Positions 42,990 to 52,527 of a stretch of 64,000 nt of DNA are shown piece after piece; position 1 is the first letter of the stretch; each line of letters opens with the position of its first letter. Origin of the DNA: Aequorivita todarodis. GTDB taxonomy: Bacteria; Bacteroidota; Bacteroidia; Flavobacteriales; Flavobacteriaceae. The stretch lies in assembly GCF_028561335.1 (NCBI RefSeq), contig NZ_JAQQTG010000003.1:22659-86658 (forward strand), in the 5' to 3' direction. The notes beneath the pieces were generated by a model that did not search any database, was not told the DNA's origin, and was given only the letters and a program-made list of their open reading frames with translations. A program made the position numbers and the translations under genes.

Positions 42990-44810
42990 TTACCGGTTCA
43001 CTGCTTTATCAAAAGCTTTTTTCCCGCCCACAACCGGAATTTCAACAGTAGTCTTGTCCAAATCAACGGTAAGTTCCGTTCCCGGATTGGGCAGAATTGT
43101 GAATTCACTATCGCTTGAAAAAATCATCAACCCTATTTGTTGCCCTGCCGGAATTACCTGATCGTCGGGAATAAGATTGAAGGAAAGTTCATAAAACTTG
43201 CCCGGTTTCAACGGTTCGCTTTCAGAAATGGATTTGGAATTTTGGGGGTCCGCCCAGCCTCGGGTTATTATATTATCGGTAATTTTTGCGTTCTTATCTG
43301 TATTCCAAGGCAAGGAAACCATATATACCGATAGGTTTGTCGCAGGTTTGCTACTGGCCAGTTTGATGTGCATTTTTGACAGCCCGGAAAGATGCAAATC
43401 TTCCTTTAAAATTGGGGTTACAAACAGCAATCTGTTTTTGGAGGTTGAAAGTTGCGCAAGTTTTTCCGCGGAAAAATTATAATCATCAATCAAGGTTTGG
43501 GTGCCTTGTTTTTTGGTTTTTTCAACAGTCAGCATTCCTTCGTTTTTTGAAGTTGCCTTTAAGTGAAGCGTAACGTTTTCAGCGTCCGGATTTGGATAAT
43601 CTGCGTAGGGCGTAGGGTTGTCGTTTTTATCGTTTTCGCGGACAATCCACGCTTTTGGTCCTTTATCGATATCATTCTCAATTCCGAATAGATATTTCGT
43701 AAACCATTTATTCATCATAGAAAATGGCGGTGGCCCACCGTGGCCGTATTGATGGTAATAGATTTTTACGGGTAGTCCCATCGCTTCCGCAGCTTTGTAA
43801 ATTCGGTAACTGTGCTCAGGCATTACGTTCCAATCGTTAAACCCGTGCGACATAAACAGGGCGGCTTTCATTGGTTTCATATCGTTCAGATAATCGCGGC
43901 CTGCCCAAAATTCGTTGTAATCGCCGGTCTTTCTATCAATGCCATTTTTTATTTCAGTATCGCGGTAAATGGAATCTCCGTAAGCGCGTTTGGTTTCGTC
44001 GCCGCTGTTTATGAAATCGTAAAGCACATCAACGTCTTCACCCAAATATCCGCCGGGCGAGCGAACCAATCCGTTTGAACGGTAATAGTGGTAATAGGAA
44101 GTATTTGGCGCGATGGGAATAATTGCTTCAAGCCCTTCAACGCCCGTGGTTGCAGCAGCCAGCGGAATGGTTCCGTTATAGGAAGTTCCCGTCATCCCAA
44201 CTTTTCCGGTGGTCCAATAGGCTTTCACCTCTTCGTTCCCGTCAGGGGTTGTGTAGCCTTTTGCGCGGCCGTTCAGCCAATCGATCACCGCTTTTGGCGC
44301 GAGGGATTCATTATCGCCGCCTACGGTTGGGGAGCCTTGCGAAAGTCCCGTTCCGGGAGAGGAGGAATGCACCACAATATAACCGCGCGGCACCCAAGTT
44401 TTAATTTGGGAATTTGAAATGATGGGGCGTTCCCCAAGCCTTTTTACCGAAGGATGCACAATTTCCTTTTCTTCCGCTCCCAGTTCGTGGTGCACATCGT
44501 GAAAGGCACCTTCCACTTCGGGAGCAACGCCCGCAAAATAAGGGCTGGATTCATAAACCACGGGAAGTTTCAAGCCATCCTCTGTTTGTTTGGGTCTTGT
44601 AACGTCCACGTGCATGCGGTCTGGTTTGCCATCGCCGTCCGTGTCAAAAGTGGTTTCAACCCACAGATCTGTTCTAATCCAATCGTTTTGATTTTCAAAA
44701 GCGGATACAATTTGGGCCTCGCCGTCCTTAAACCACGGTTCGGCTTTTTCTTGGGCCAGTAAGGAAAAGTTTAATAGAATTAAAGCAATTAATAGGAAGT
44801 ACTTTTTCAT
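42990..44810 (-). CDS. Exported CocE/NonD (S15) family hydrolase, Xaa-Pro dipeptidyl-peptidase-like
   Basis: 606 residues with a signal peptide (MKKYFLLIALILLNFSLLAQ). The nucleophile Ser lies in GTSYNGT (about residue 203-209), with candidate Asp in SHGFNDWNV (about 325) and His in YGHGGPP (about 358), giving the alpha/beta-hydrolase triad of peptidase family S15. The C-terminal ~200 residues form the beta jelly-roll domain of the family. Likely a periplasmic or secreted dipeptidyl-peptidase. No type IX tail seen. Confidence 0.88.
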   Translation of the reverse strand: MKKYFLLIALILLNFSLLAQEKAEPWFKDGEAQIVSAFENQNDWIRTDLWVETTFDTDGDGKPDRMHVDVTRPKQTEDGLKLPVVYESSPYFAGVAPEVEGAFHDVHHELGAEEKEIVHPSVKRLGERPIISNSQIKTWVPRGYIVVHSSSPGTGLSQGSPTVGGDNESLAPKAVIDWLNGRAKGYTTPDGNEEVKAYWTTGKVGMTGTSYNGTIPLAAATTGVEGLEAIIPIAPNTSYYHYYRSNGLVRSPGGYLGEDVDVLYDFINSGDETKRAYGDSIYRDTEIKNGIDRKTGDYNEFWAGRDYLNDMKPMKAALFMSHGFNDWNVMPEHSYRIYKAAEAMGLPVKIYYHQYGHGGPPPFSMMNKWFTKYLFGIENDIDKGPKAWIVRENDKNDNPTPYADYPNPDAENVTLHLKATSKNEGMLTVEKTKKQGTQTLIDDYNFSAEKLAQLSTSKNRLLFVTPILKEDLHLSGLSKMHIKLASSKPATNLSVYMVSLPWNTDKNAKITDNIITRGWADPQNSKSISESEPLKPGKFYELSFNLIPDDQVIPAGQQIGLMIFSSDSEFTILPNPGTELTVDLDKTTVEIPVVGGKKAFDKAVNR

Positions 44811-44898
44811 AATCGTTACAATATAGTTTCTGAAAGGAAGCCTATAAAGTTAAGAAACTTACTGAGCGCTTTTGATTTTTACGCGGAACAATTTAAAA

Positions 44899-46479
44899 TT
44901 AGAAATACAATTTTACCATCATTGGTTTGTCATTGCTTTCCGCTTGCACCAAAATATCCGATCCATTCAAGAGAATTCCGAATCGCACTGCGAGTTGGGC
45001 ATTAAAAATGTCTGGGTATAAAACCTTGTCATATCTAAAAGCACCGGTTTTATAAACTTTTAAGGCATAGAGCCGCGGCCCTTCCGTGAGTTCTATTTGA
45101 TTGTTTTTTAAAAGCTTCAAATCTGAAGCTGCATTTACGAAATAATAGGAAACATCGTTTTTAACCGTTGCCGAATATGAAAAAAACGGAATGTTGTCCA
45201 ACGACCAAGCTTTCTGTTTCTTGTTGATGTTTTTTGCCCAATTTAATCCGCCATCGTTGCTTATGTTGAAGCTAATGATGTCTTCATAAACTCGTTTTGC
45301 GTTCACATTATCGTCTGAAATATACATTTCAAACTCTTCTGCATTCACTGTAATATCGCCATTTTCCAACATAAAGATGCTACGGTATGAAAGGAAAGAA
45401 TTTATTTTTTCCTTCACCTTTCCATATTTTTCCAACATAAATTCTTCCGAAAAGGGTTGGAATGATTCCGAAAGTTTTGATGAAGATTTCTTATCTAAAT
45501 TTATCCGTACGGTGCCGTCATATCGAGTTGCCGTGCCGGATAGTTCAAAAAATCTTTCGGTTCCGTTTTCGGTATAAAGCCCCACTGCGGCCAATTTGTC
45601 GCCCTTTGTTGCCAATTGGAGCGAACGGATAATGTTGTAGCTTTCAATAGGAACAACAGCTTGGTTTTTTGAAACGGCGTCCGCTTTAAAAAGGACAAAA
45701 TAATAGTTGGGCGTGTCTCTTTTTTCCAAGTCCCTATCGTCTGTATTGAAAACCCTTCCCAAAAAATAGACCGTGCCGGCATTGTCCAAAACCATGTTTT
45801 GGTATTCCAAAGGCAACTTTTTATTCCCTGTTTCATTGAGGGAAATTATATTCTCAAATTCGTATTCGTAAACTTTTTCGAAATCTTTGTTGAAGGTAAT
45901 AACAAGCAATGCATCGCCATCTTTTGATTTTGTGAAAAGATTGAGCGTTATAAAATCTCCATTCTCAGAGGCCAAAATATCGCCCAGGTTGTTATGGTGG
46001 TGCAGATTGTATTCGGGTTCGCTGCGAATCCCGAAATGGTCATATTTGTCAAGCCTATTGCGGTCAAGCGAGTAGATCTTCTTTTCGCTAAAATTGAAAT
46101 CGTCTTTTGAAGAGGTCAACGTAGCAAAGGCATATTCCTTTTCTTTATAATTATATTGAAACTGTAATAAAACCACCGAATCCTCGGTTAAAAACAGCCC
46201 TTTAATTTCGTTTCGGTTTACTTCAACTGTGGTTCTTTTCAGCAGCTTCAGGTCCTTGCTGTAATGCTCAATATAATATCCTTTCGGGTTTGAAATGCTG
46301 GAATAGTAATTTCTTACCGTAAAGATATCGCCATTAGCGTCTTCCTTAGCAAACAGCAGTGAAGTCTTGTATTTTTCATCTTTAAAAATTTCACTTGCAG
46401 CAACCTTTAGCGTGTCCTTCTGTGCATAGGTTAGGGTGCTGAAAAAAATAAAAAATAAAAGAAAGCCATTTTTCATCAT
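44899..46479 (-). CDS. Exported protein of unknown function, tandem paralogue A
   Basis: 526 residues with a signal peptide (KNGFLLFFIFFSTLTYAQ). Beta-rich throughout, with recurring segments such as GYYIEHYSKDLKLLKR near 67-82 and NINKKQKAWS near 410, which suggest a beta-propeller-like fold. It shares extended similarity with the neighbour at 46586 (same opening SEIFKDEKYKT, same PKGYYIEHY, same SEEFMLEKYGKVK), so the pair arose by duplication. No catalytic residues or sorting tail seen. Confidence 0.75.
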   Translation of the reverse strand: MMKNGFLLFFIFFSTLTYAQKDTLKVAASEIFKDEKYKTSLLFAKEDANGDIFTVRNYYSSISNPKGYYIEHYSKDLKLLKRTTVEVNRNEIKGLFLTEDSVVLLQFQYNYKEKEYAFATLTSSKDDFNFSEKKIYSLDRNRLDKYDHFGIRSEPEYNLHHHNNLGDILASENGDFITLNLFTKSKDGDALLVITFNKDFEKVYEYEFENIISLNETGNKKLPLEYQNMVLDNAGTVYFLGRVFNTDDRDLEKRDTPNYYFVLFKADAVSKNQAVVPIESYNIIRSLQLATKGDKLAAVGLYTENGTERFFELSGTATRYDGTVRINLDKKSSSKLSESFQPFSEEFMLEKYGKVKEKINSFLSYRSIFMLENGDITVNAEEFEMYISDDNVNAKRVYEDIISFNISNDGGLNWAKNINKKQKAWSLDNIPFFSYSATVKNDVSYYFVNAASDLKLLKNNQIELTEGPRLYALKVYKTGAFRYDKVLYPDIFNAQLAVRFGILLNGSDILVQAESNDKPMMVKLYF

Positions 46480-46496
46480 CTTGGGTTATTTTAATA

Positions 46497-46527
46497 ATTA
46501 GCCTTTCCCATAAAAAGAAAGGCTAAT
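46497..46527 (-). terminator. Hairpin between the two exported paralogues
   Basis: Perfect 11-bp stem ATTAGCCTTTC / GAAAGGCTAAT with a 9-base loop, just past the stop of the upstream paralogue gene. The T-tract is weak, so some read-through into the second paralogue is possible. Confidence 0.6.
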
Positions 46528-46585
46528 TACATGCGTTTTCAACTTTATAAAAATTTAAGATTCCTAAAACCGGGAAAAGGGCTTA

Positions 46586-48148
46586 TTAAATATTAATTTT
46601 AAGAAACTGTTTTTTCGATTTTTTTCTTCCCACAAAAACCATTTCCCTGCCATCCAAGGTGGTATTGGTTCCTTGGCTTACAAAAAATGGCACTTCGGAG
46701 TCTTTATCGCCTAAAATACTCGTATAGGAATATTTGCCATCGGCATCTATTTTTATGGCAAACAATGATTTTCCTTCCTTAAATTCCAACCGATCATTAC
46801 TGAGGGTTCTTATTTTATCGGAACAGTTTATAAATAAATAAGTATCGTCATTCACAATGGTTGAGGCAAAGGAAAGATATTCCGTTTGTGCGCCTGAAGT
46901 TGCCTGCCTTTTGTTGATATTTCGGGCCCAGACCAATTTGCCTTCCTCACTGATCTTAACAGTAACAATATCGTCAAAATGATAGGTAATTTTAGTGTTC
47001 ATTCCCCCGTTGGGAGACATCATGGTGTGCTGGGTAATATAAAATTCTTCCGCATTTAGCACAATATCGCCATTTGGGGTAAGGTGTTTGCTCCTTAAGG
47101 TTAGGTTTCTAAGCTCTTTGTCTTTTACCTTTCCATACTTATCATTTATAAATTCTTCTGAAAAGGGTATAAACGATTTTTGCGTAATATTTAAGGAAGT
47201 AGGATCCAGATTGAAACGACAGACCCCTTTATACCGGTAATCATTTTTTTCGGAATAAAAGCCCGCACAGCTTATGGAATTCTCGCTACGCAAAGTGAAG
47301 AGTGATCCCACAAAATTAGCATCAGTCTTGAAACTGGCTTGGGTTTCCCCACTTTCGTTTATTTTATGAAGTTCATAGTGATAGTTTGCCTTTCCGTCCT
47401 TTTTGGTCTTTCGGGATTCGTTCTCGAAAACCTTTCCCAATAGGAAAATGTCTCCAGTAGTATCGTCCACGTCCACATTTTCATAAATGAAGAATTTGTC
47501 CTTAATATCTCTTTTGAATTCCTTTTGGAAAACTTGGTCCAGGTTTTTATCAAACACATAGAGCAGTTGGGTTTGCGACTCTTTATCCTTTATATCGAAA
47601 TTGACGGCAAAGAAGTTTTTGTTTTTTGAAAATGTAACTTCCCCAAAGGCTCCTCGATCCATTTGGCTCCAGCCATTGTCAATAAAGAAGATACCGATGC
47701 CGACGCCAAAATAGCGTTTCACATCGGCTTCGGGCAGGGAAAAGAGGGTTTTTGGGGAAAATTGAAGGTCGGACAGCGTTGATTCCAAGACATTGAATTT
47801 TAAAATTTCGGCATCTTTGTCATAGGCCGTTTCCATAATATAGACCATGTCCCGGTCTATCATCAAACCTTGGAAGTCATTATCCTTTCTTTCAATTTCG
47901 GTTTCCTTTAAAAGTTTTAGATTTTTATCGTAATGCTCAATATAATATCCCTTGGGCATTTTCATAAAACCGCCAAAATATACGCGTACGGTTACAAAAC
48001 CGCCTTGGCCGTCACCTTCGGAATACAAAAGCTCGGTATGTTTTTTATCATCCTTGAAAACCTCGCTTTGGTTTGATTCTATTGAAATTTTCTGGGAATG
48101 TGCCGTGAAGGCGCATGCTAAAAAAAGAAGGGCAAAAATTTTTCTCAT
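46586..48148 (-). CDS. Exported protein of unknown function, tandem paralogue B
   Basis: 520 residues with a signal peptide (MRKIFALLFLACAFTAHSQ). Clear paralogue of the 526-residue protein downstream: SEVFKDDKKHT, MPKGYYIEHYDKNLKLLKE, FIPFSEEFINDKYGKVKD and ARNINKRQ match in order. Predicted beta-rich, probably propeller-like. No enzymatic motif recognised. The two genes share orientation and are separated by about 107 bases with a hairpin. Confidence 0.75.
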   Translation of the reverse strand: MRKIFALLFLACAFTAHSQKISIESNQSEVFKDDKKHTELLYSEGDGQGGFVTVRVYFGGFMKMPKGYYIEHYDKNLKLLKETEIERKDNDFQGLMIDRDMVYIMETAYDKDAEILKFNVLESTLSDLQFSPKTLFSLPEADVKRYFGVGIGIFFIDNGWSQMDRGAFGEVTFSKNKNFFAVNFDIKDKESQTQLLYVFDKNLDQVFQKEFKRDIKDKFFIYENVDVDDTTGDIFLLGKVFENESRKTKKDGKANYHYELHKINESGETQASFKTDANFVGSLFTLRSENSISCAGFYSEKNDYRYKGVCRFNLDPTSLNITQKSFIPFSEEFINDKYGKVKDKELRNLTLRSKHLTPNGDIVLNAEEFYITQHTMMSPNGGMNTKITYHFDDIVTVKISEEGKLVWARNINKRQATSGAQTEYLSFASTIVNDDTYLFINCSDKIRTLSNDRLEFKEGKSLFAIKIDADGKYSYTSILGDKDSEVPFFVSQGTNTTLDGREMVFVGRKKSKKQFLKINI

Positions 48149-48214
48149 TATTTAAATTGTTTAGGTTTTTACGGGCTGTAAAATACAAAAGCAAATTAAA
48201 TATTTAAGAAAAAA

Positions 48215-48997
48215 TTACCTGCCGGGAAATTCCGCTTTTCGCTTTTCAAGAAACGCCTGCGTGCCTTCCTTAAAATCCTCAGTACCAAAGCAGTTGCCGA
48301 ATTCCTCAATTTCCACTTCAAATCCGTTTTCGCCATCTTCAAAGTTTGCATTGATGGCCCTAATGGCCGAAGCGATAGCGACGGAAGAATTTTTCATGAT
48401 TTTTCCCGCAATTTTTCCCGCAAATTCCAGCAATTCTTCGGGAGTTGTTACGTGGTTTACCAAACCGTATTGCAGCGCTTGGTTGGCATCAATCATTCCG
48501 GCGGTCATGATCATTTCCATCGCGCGGCCTTTTCCCACCAATTGCGGCAAACGCTGTGTGCCGCCGTAGCCGGGAATTACGCCCAGTGAAACTTCGGGCA
48601 GCCCCATTTTTGCGTTGTCTGAAGCAATGCGGAAGTGTGCCGCCATGGCCAGTTCCAGTCCGCCGCCGAGGGCAAAACCGTTTACGGCGGCAATTACGGG
48701 CTTTGAAAAATTCGCCACAAAATCGAACAGTAATTCCTGTCCCTTTGCGGCAAGTTTTCCCCCTTCTTCTACTGAAAAATCTGCAAATTCGCTAATATCT
48801 GCACCAGCAACAAAGGCTTTTTCGCCGCTTCCGGTGATAATCACAACTTTTGTTTTTGACGAATCTTCGGCTTCTTCGAATGCATCGTGCAATTCCTGTA
48901 TGGTTTCACGGTTCAAAGCGTTCAATTTTGAAGGGCGATTTATGGTTATGGTGGTTATACCATTTTCGGTTTCGGAAAGTATGTTTTGAAATTTCAT
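48215..48997 (-). CDS. Enoyl-CoA hydratase/isomerase (crotonase family)
   Basis: 260 residues with full crotonase features: oxyanion-hole segment AFVAGADISEF (about 60-70), GFALGGGLELAMAAHFRIA (about 104-122) with the first catalytic Glu, and LPEVSLGVIPGYGGTQRLP (about 131-149) with the second. Glu at both positions favours a 2-enoyl-CoA hydratase in fatty acid oxidation. No neighbouring beta-oxidation genes are in the window. Confidence 0.92.
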   Translation of the reverse strand: MKFQNILSETENGITTITINRPSKLNALNRETIQELHDAFEEAEDSSKTKVVIITGSGEKAFVAGADISEFADFSVEEGGKLAAKGQELLFDFVANFSKPVIAAVNGFALGGGLELAMAAHFRIASDNAKMGLPEVSLGVIPGYGGTQRLPQLVGKGRAMEMIMTAGMIDANQALQYGLVNHVTTPEELLEFAGKIAGKIMKNSSVAIASAIRAINANFEDGENGFEVEIEEFGNCFGTEDFKEGTQAFLEKRKAEFPGR

Positions 48998-49049
48998 AGA
49001 TTAATTTTTTATTCAAAGTTTTTTTGCTACGAATGAACTAAATTTTAAT

Positions 49050-49075
49050 AGGTCTCGACTGCGCTCGACCTGACA
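49050..49075. repeat. CTCGACTGCGCTCGA-type dispersed repeat
   Basis: GGTCTCGACTGCGCTCGACCTGAC contains the palindrome TCGA-CTGCGC-TCGA, a short repeat type frequent between flavobacterial genes. A related TTCGACAAGCTCAGC motif lies at 26880. Located in the gap between the crotonase and sensor kinase genes. Confidence 0.5.
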
Positions 49076-49119
49076 TTTATTTGTGAATTCGTGGCTTATC
49101 TACAAAGCTACTAAAAACC

Positions 49120-50577
49120 TTAAAGCATTGCGGGAAACGAAACTTTAAAAGTGGTTTTTTCTTCGGAAGAATGTAGCGTTATTGTTCCGCCGTAGGTTTC
49201 AACTATGTTTTTTACCATTCCCAGACCAAGCCCCATGCCGCTATTTTTGGTGGTAAACTGTGGTTCAAAAATACAGGATTTGTTTTCCTCGGGAACACCA
49301 ATGCCATTGTCGGTGACCAAAATATGCACAAAGGCCCCTTCGGTTTTTAACAAGACATCAATTCGTGGTTCGGCGGGATTTTTTTGTTCAATGGATTGGA
49401 TACTGTTTTTAACCAAATTGGTAATTACGCGGATCAGTTGGGTGCGGTCAAAACGCGCACGTACTTCCTCTTCTTCTGAAAAGAAATAGATATAGTCCTC
49501 GTTAAAAATATCGAGTGCCAGCTTGCTTATTTTTACTACATTCAACGTTTCGTCCTGCTGTGCGGGCATTTTTGCGTAGGTTGAAAAGGCCGATGAAATA
49601 GAGCTCAGGGTATCAATCTGCTGAAGTAATGTATTGGTGAATTCGGCCATTTTGCTGTCTATTTCGGGATCTTCACGATCAAATTTTCGCTGAAAGCTTT
49701 GCACTGTTAGACGCATGGGCGTAAGTGGGTTTTTAATTTCGTGCGCCACTTGTTTTGCCATTTCGCGCCAGGCCGTTTCGCGCTCACTGGCGGCGAGTTG
49801 GGCGGCGCTGTTCTCCAGCTCATCGATCATGCCGTTGTATGAATTTACAAGCAGGGAAATTTCCTGTGGCGTGTCGCTGATATGTATTTTCTTGTTTCGG
49901 GTATCAAATCGGGTTTCGGAAAGTTTCTCGCTAATTTCCTTTAGCGAACGTGTGATATATTTTGAAAGAAAATAGGAAATCGCAATGGCGGCCATCAACA
50001 TAAGGAAGTATGCAATGCCCAATCTATAAAGGTATTCGGTAAGTTCCTTGGTAATGAAACCGTCATCTTCAATGTAGGGCAGATTGAGGATCGCCAATGG
50101 CTTGAAATAGCTGTCGGTAATGTAAGTGTAGGAGGATTGGTACTTCTGTCCGCCTTCCTCAAACTCCTTTATATAACTTTTTGTAGGGGAATTTTGGAGC
50201 ATTTTCAACGCAAAATCAGGCATTTTCGGAGACACGGTATCCTTAAAGAAAGAAGGCTTTGATGATTTCAGAAGATTTCCGTCAAGGTCATACAGGAAAA
50301 TCTCAAGGCTATGGATGTCTTTTATTTCGTAGATTTTATCTTTAAATATCAACGGAATCTGGGCCGTTTCAACAGGATAGGTTGTGGTCTTTAAAATGTA
50401 ATTGATGTTTTCGCGAATGGCGGCTTCCTTGCGCAACAAACGGTCGCGGTGGTAGTCCTGTGCCTCTTCTTTGTACTGATATACGGTAACAATAGCAATG
50501 AGGACCGAAGCTCCCAAAACCAAAAGGAACATAGAAAGAAAAATACGGGTACGAAGTGATTTTTTGTAAAAGTACAT
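49120..50577 (-). CDS. Membrane sensor histidine kinase
   Basis: 485 residues: transmembrane helix at about 12-32, periplasmic sensor region about 33-185, second helix about 188-210, HAMP-like linker about 210-265, HisKA with the phospho-accepting His in AKQVAHEIKNPLTPMR (about 275-290), and an ATPase domain with N box (NLVKNSIQS), G1 (TDNGIGVP) and G2 (NSGMGLGLG). NtrY-like in the H box. No response regulator gene is adjacent, so its partner is elsewhere. Confidence 0.9.
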   Translation of the reverse strand: MYFYKKSLRTRIFLSMFLLVLGASVLIAIVTVYQYKEEAQDYHRDRLLRKEAAIRENINYILKTTTYPVETAQIPLIFKDKIYEIKDIHSLEIFLYDLDGNLLKSSKPSFFKDTVSPKMPDFALKMLQNSPTKSYIKEFEEGGQKYQSSYTYITDSYFKPLAILNLPYIEDDGFITKELTEYLYRLGIAYFLMLMAAIAISYFLSKYITRSLKEISEKLSETRFDTRNKKIHISDTPQEISLLVNSYNGMIDELENSAAQLAASERETAWREMAKQVAHEIKNPLTPMRLTVQSFQRKFDREDPEIDSKMAEFTNTLLQQIDTLSSISSAFSTYAKMPAQQDETLNVVKISKLALDIFNEDYIYFFSEEEEVRARFDRTQLIRVITNLVKNSIQSIEQKNPAEPRIDVLLKTEGAFVHILVTDNGIGVPEENKSCIFEPQFTTKNSGMGLGLGMVKNIVETYGGTITLHSSEEKTTFKVSFPAML

Positions 50578-50643
50578 TTACATGCTTTTGAAGAAAGAAA
50601 GATAGCAATAATCGAACCTAAAAAGAAAAATTCCAAATAAAAA

Positions 50644-50673
50644 ACCTGCCTGTCGTGCTTTTGGCAGGCAGGT
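50644..50673. repeat. CCTGCC...GGCAGG palindromic element
   Basis: ACCTGCCTG and GGCAGGCAGGT face each other around a 10-base centre between the sensor kinase and hemJ genes. Same family as the palindrome near 36300. Confidence 0.5.
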
Positions 50674-50695
50674 CCCAAATTCCAAAAAAGTGAAG

Positions 50696-51235
50696 TTATT
50701 TCTCCCGTATCCGCTTATAAATTTTATAGCCCATCATAAGCAATATGGCAAAGAGGATTATGCCCACGGTGCCGTAAATCCAGTTGGTGCCATTTTTAAG
50801 AATCACCAAAAACACCACGACGAAAAGGATGATGGTGGGCACCTCGTTAAAAAGCCGCATATAGTTGGAGGTATATTTTACAGCGCCCCGTTGCAACTGC
50901 TTAAATATTTGGTGGCATTTTAAGTGATATATGATCAGTACGAACACGAACGCCAATTTTACCTGCATCCAAGCGTCGGCCAAAAAGAAGGTGCGCATAA
51001 AGAGCAACCAAAAGCCGAAAATCAGGGCGAAAATCATACTCGGCCACGTAATGATGTTCCAAAGGCGGGAGGCCATGATCTTTAGCTGTTCGCCCAAAAT
51101 TTCCCTGTCTGGCGAGGGTTTTTGCGAAGCTTCAATCTGATACACAAAAAGCCGGACAATGTAAAAAAGCCCCGCAAACCAAGTGATGATAAAGATGAGG
51201 TGTAGGGATTTTATGTAGGGGTAGTATTGTTCCAT
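50696..51235 (-). CDS. hemJ: Protoporphyrinogen IX oxidase HemJ (CopD/UPF0093 family)
   Basis: 179 residues, four membrane helices. The N-terminal YIKSLHLIFIITWFAGLFYI and the RLFNEVP segment are diagnostic for HemJ rather than copper-resistance CopD; the family's conserved His (SLH) and a Lys in the third helix (QVKLAFV) are present. HemJ oxidises protoporphyrinogen IX to protoporphyrin IX, the step before ferrochelatase, and no hemG/hemY is seen among the heme genes here. Its position 2.6 kb from hemH supports the call. Confidence 0.88.
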   Translation of the reverse strand: MEQYYPYIKSLHLIFIITWFAGLFYIVRLFVYQIEASQKPSPDREILGEQLKIMASRLWNIITWPSMIFALIFGFWLLFMRTFFLADAWMQVKLAFVFVLIIYHLKCHQIFKQLQRGAVKYTSNYMRLFNEVPTIILFVVVFLVILKNGTNWIYGTVGIILFAILLMMGYKIYKRIREK

Positions 51236-51318
51236 GAACAGCTCTGTTTTGTAAAAACTTGGCCGTAAAGATACCTAATAATTCAAAATATGGACTGACA
51301 GTATATTGAAGCTGAAAA

Positions 51319-52398
51319 CTAATTTTTGATGAATTTCTTCGTAATGTTCCCTTCGGAAGAAGTAATGGTTATAAAATACATCCCCGGTTTTAAGGTTGAA
51401 ACATCTATTTCGTTTGAGGTCAATTTTTTTGTTGCATTTACGATTCTCCCATTAATATCTGAAATGGAAACAGAATCGAAATTGTTGGTAGTGGATTGAA
51501 GGATCAATTTGTTTTGGGCTGGATTTGGATAAATCCTTAAATCGGCCAAGCTGTTTTCGGGAGTTGCGAGCAGCACGTTGGTGAAGTGGGAGAGAAAGCC
51601 GGGGGCGTATTCCCACTGAAGATAATCATTTCCGTCATTTCCCTCATAAACACTGGTATCCAGAAGCATGCCGCCTTGAAGTTCATACAAGGCGTATTCC
51701 GCTTGGCCCGGCGCGCAATTGCTTTCGTCATTCATAAAATTATGGGGCTGCAAGGGAAACGCATAAATATCGCCATTTCCCAAAATAAATTCGCCGCTGA
51801 TGGTTGCACAACTTTCAATGCCGGTAAACGTAAAATCTGGGTTTATGGTTATTTGGGGTGGATTGGGGCCGCTATAAAAAATAGGATCGCCCATATCTAC
51901 TTCCTGCATAAAGAGATACCAGGTTTGAAACAGCATTGGGTTGGCTATAGGCGCAGGTTCGGTGCTATAATAGGCTGTATTGTAATTTGCGTCCCGTAGC
52001 CTTAAAAACTTAAACCCATTGTTTTCCGAATAATAATAAGTGAGCGTTTTGGGATCGAGATTTGAATTTGTCAAGACATCATAAAAGTATAAATCTTCGT
52101 AATAGCAATTAGGGTCTGTGCAATCATTTAGTGTAACGCCCAGATTGGAAAAGGCAATGGAATTTCCACTGAAAATTGCTTCAGCAGAAAATATATTTGA
52201 AATTCCATTGGCTACAACAGCATAGTTTCCGGAGTTATCAGTAATGGTAATGTTTGGATTTTCCCCATTGGGGGTCAGATATTCATTTCCGTTATATAAG
52301 GATTTCAAGCGGAAGGTTTCGTTCAATAATCCAGCGGGTTGGGAAATTGCAGTGTGAAAGCAAATGAAAGCTACGAGAAGGAGTACTATTTTTTTCAT
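51319..52398 (-). CDS. Secreted protein with type IX sorting domain
   Basis: 359 residues: signal peptide (MKKIVLLLVAFICFHTAIS), a body with two related segments of about 110 residues (both with a ...TYYYS/FTF-type strand and paired Cys), and a C-terminal type IX sorting domain (LRIYPNPAQNKLIL, ISDINGR, LKPGMYFITI). The cargo function is unknown. Probably monocistronic. Confidence 0.8.
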   Translation of the reverse strand: MKKIVLLLVAFICFHTAISQPAGLLNETFRLKSLYNGNEYLTPNGENPNITITDNSGNYAVVANGISNIFSAEAIFSGNSIAFSNLGVTLNDCTDPNCYYEDLYFYDVLTNSNLDPKTLTYYYSENNGFKFLRLRDANYNTAYYSTEPAPIANPMLFQTWYLFMQEVDMGDPIFYSGPNPPQITINPDFTFTGIESCATISGEFILGNGDIYAFPLQPHNFMNDESNCAPGQAEYALYELQGGMLLDTSVYEGNDGNDYLQWEYAPGFLSHFTNVLLATPENSLADLRIYPNPAQNKLILQSTTNNFDSVSISDINGRIVNATKKLTSNEIDVSTLKPGMYFITITSSEGNITKKFIKN

Positions 52399-52527
52399 CT
52401 GTATATAATATTTGATAAAGCGGAAGATGGAATGCCCACATTATTCATCTTCGGGGGTTTGAAATATTTTAATGGGCATTTCATAATTAAAAAGATTTGG
52501 TATTTGAAAGATACCAAAAAATCCTTT

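Noticed and set aside
50696..51235. CopD copper-resistance protein
   Set aside because: The SLH start, RLFNEVP segment and proximity to heme genes fit HemJ; no copper genes are adjacent.
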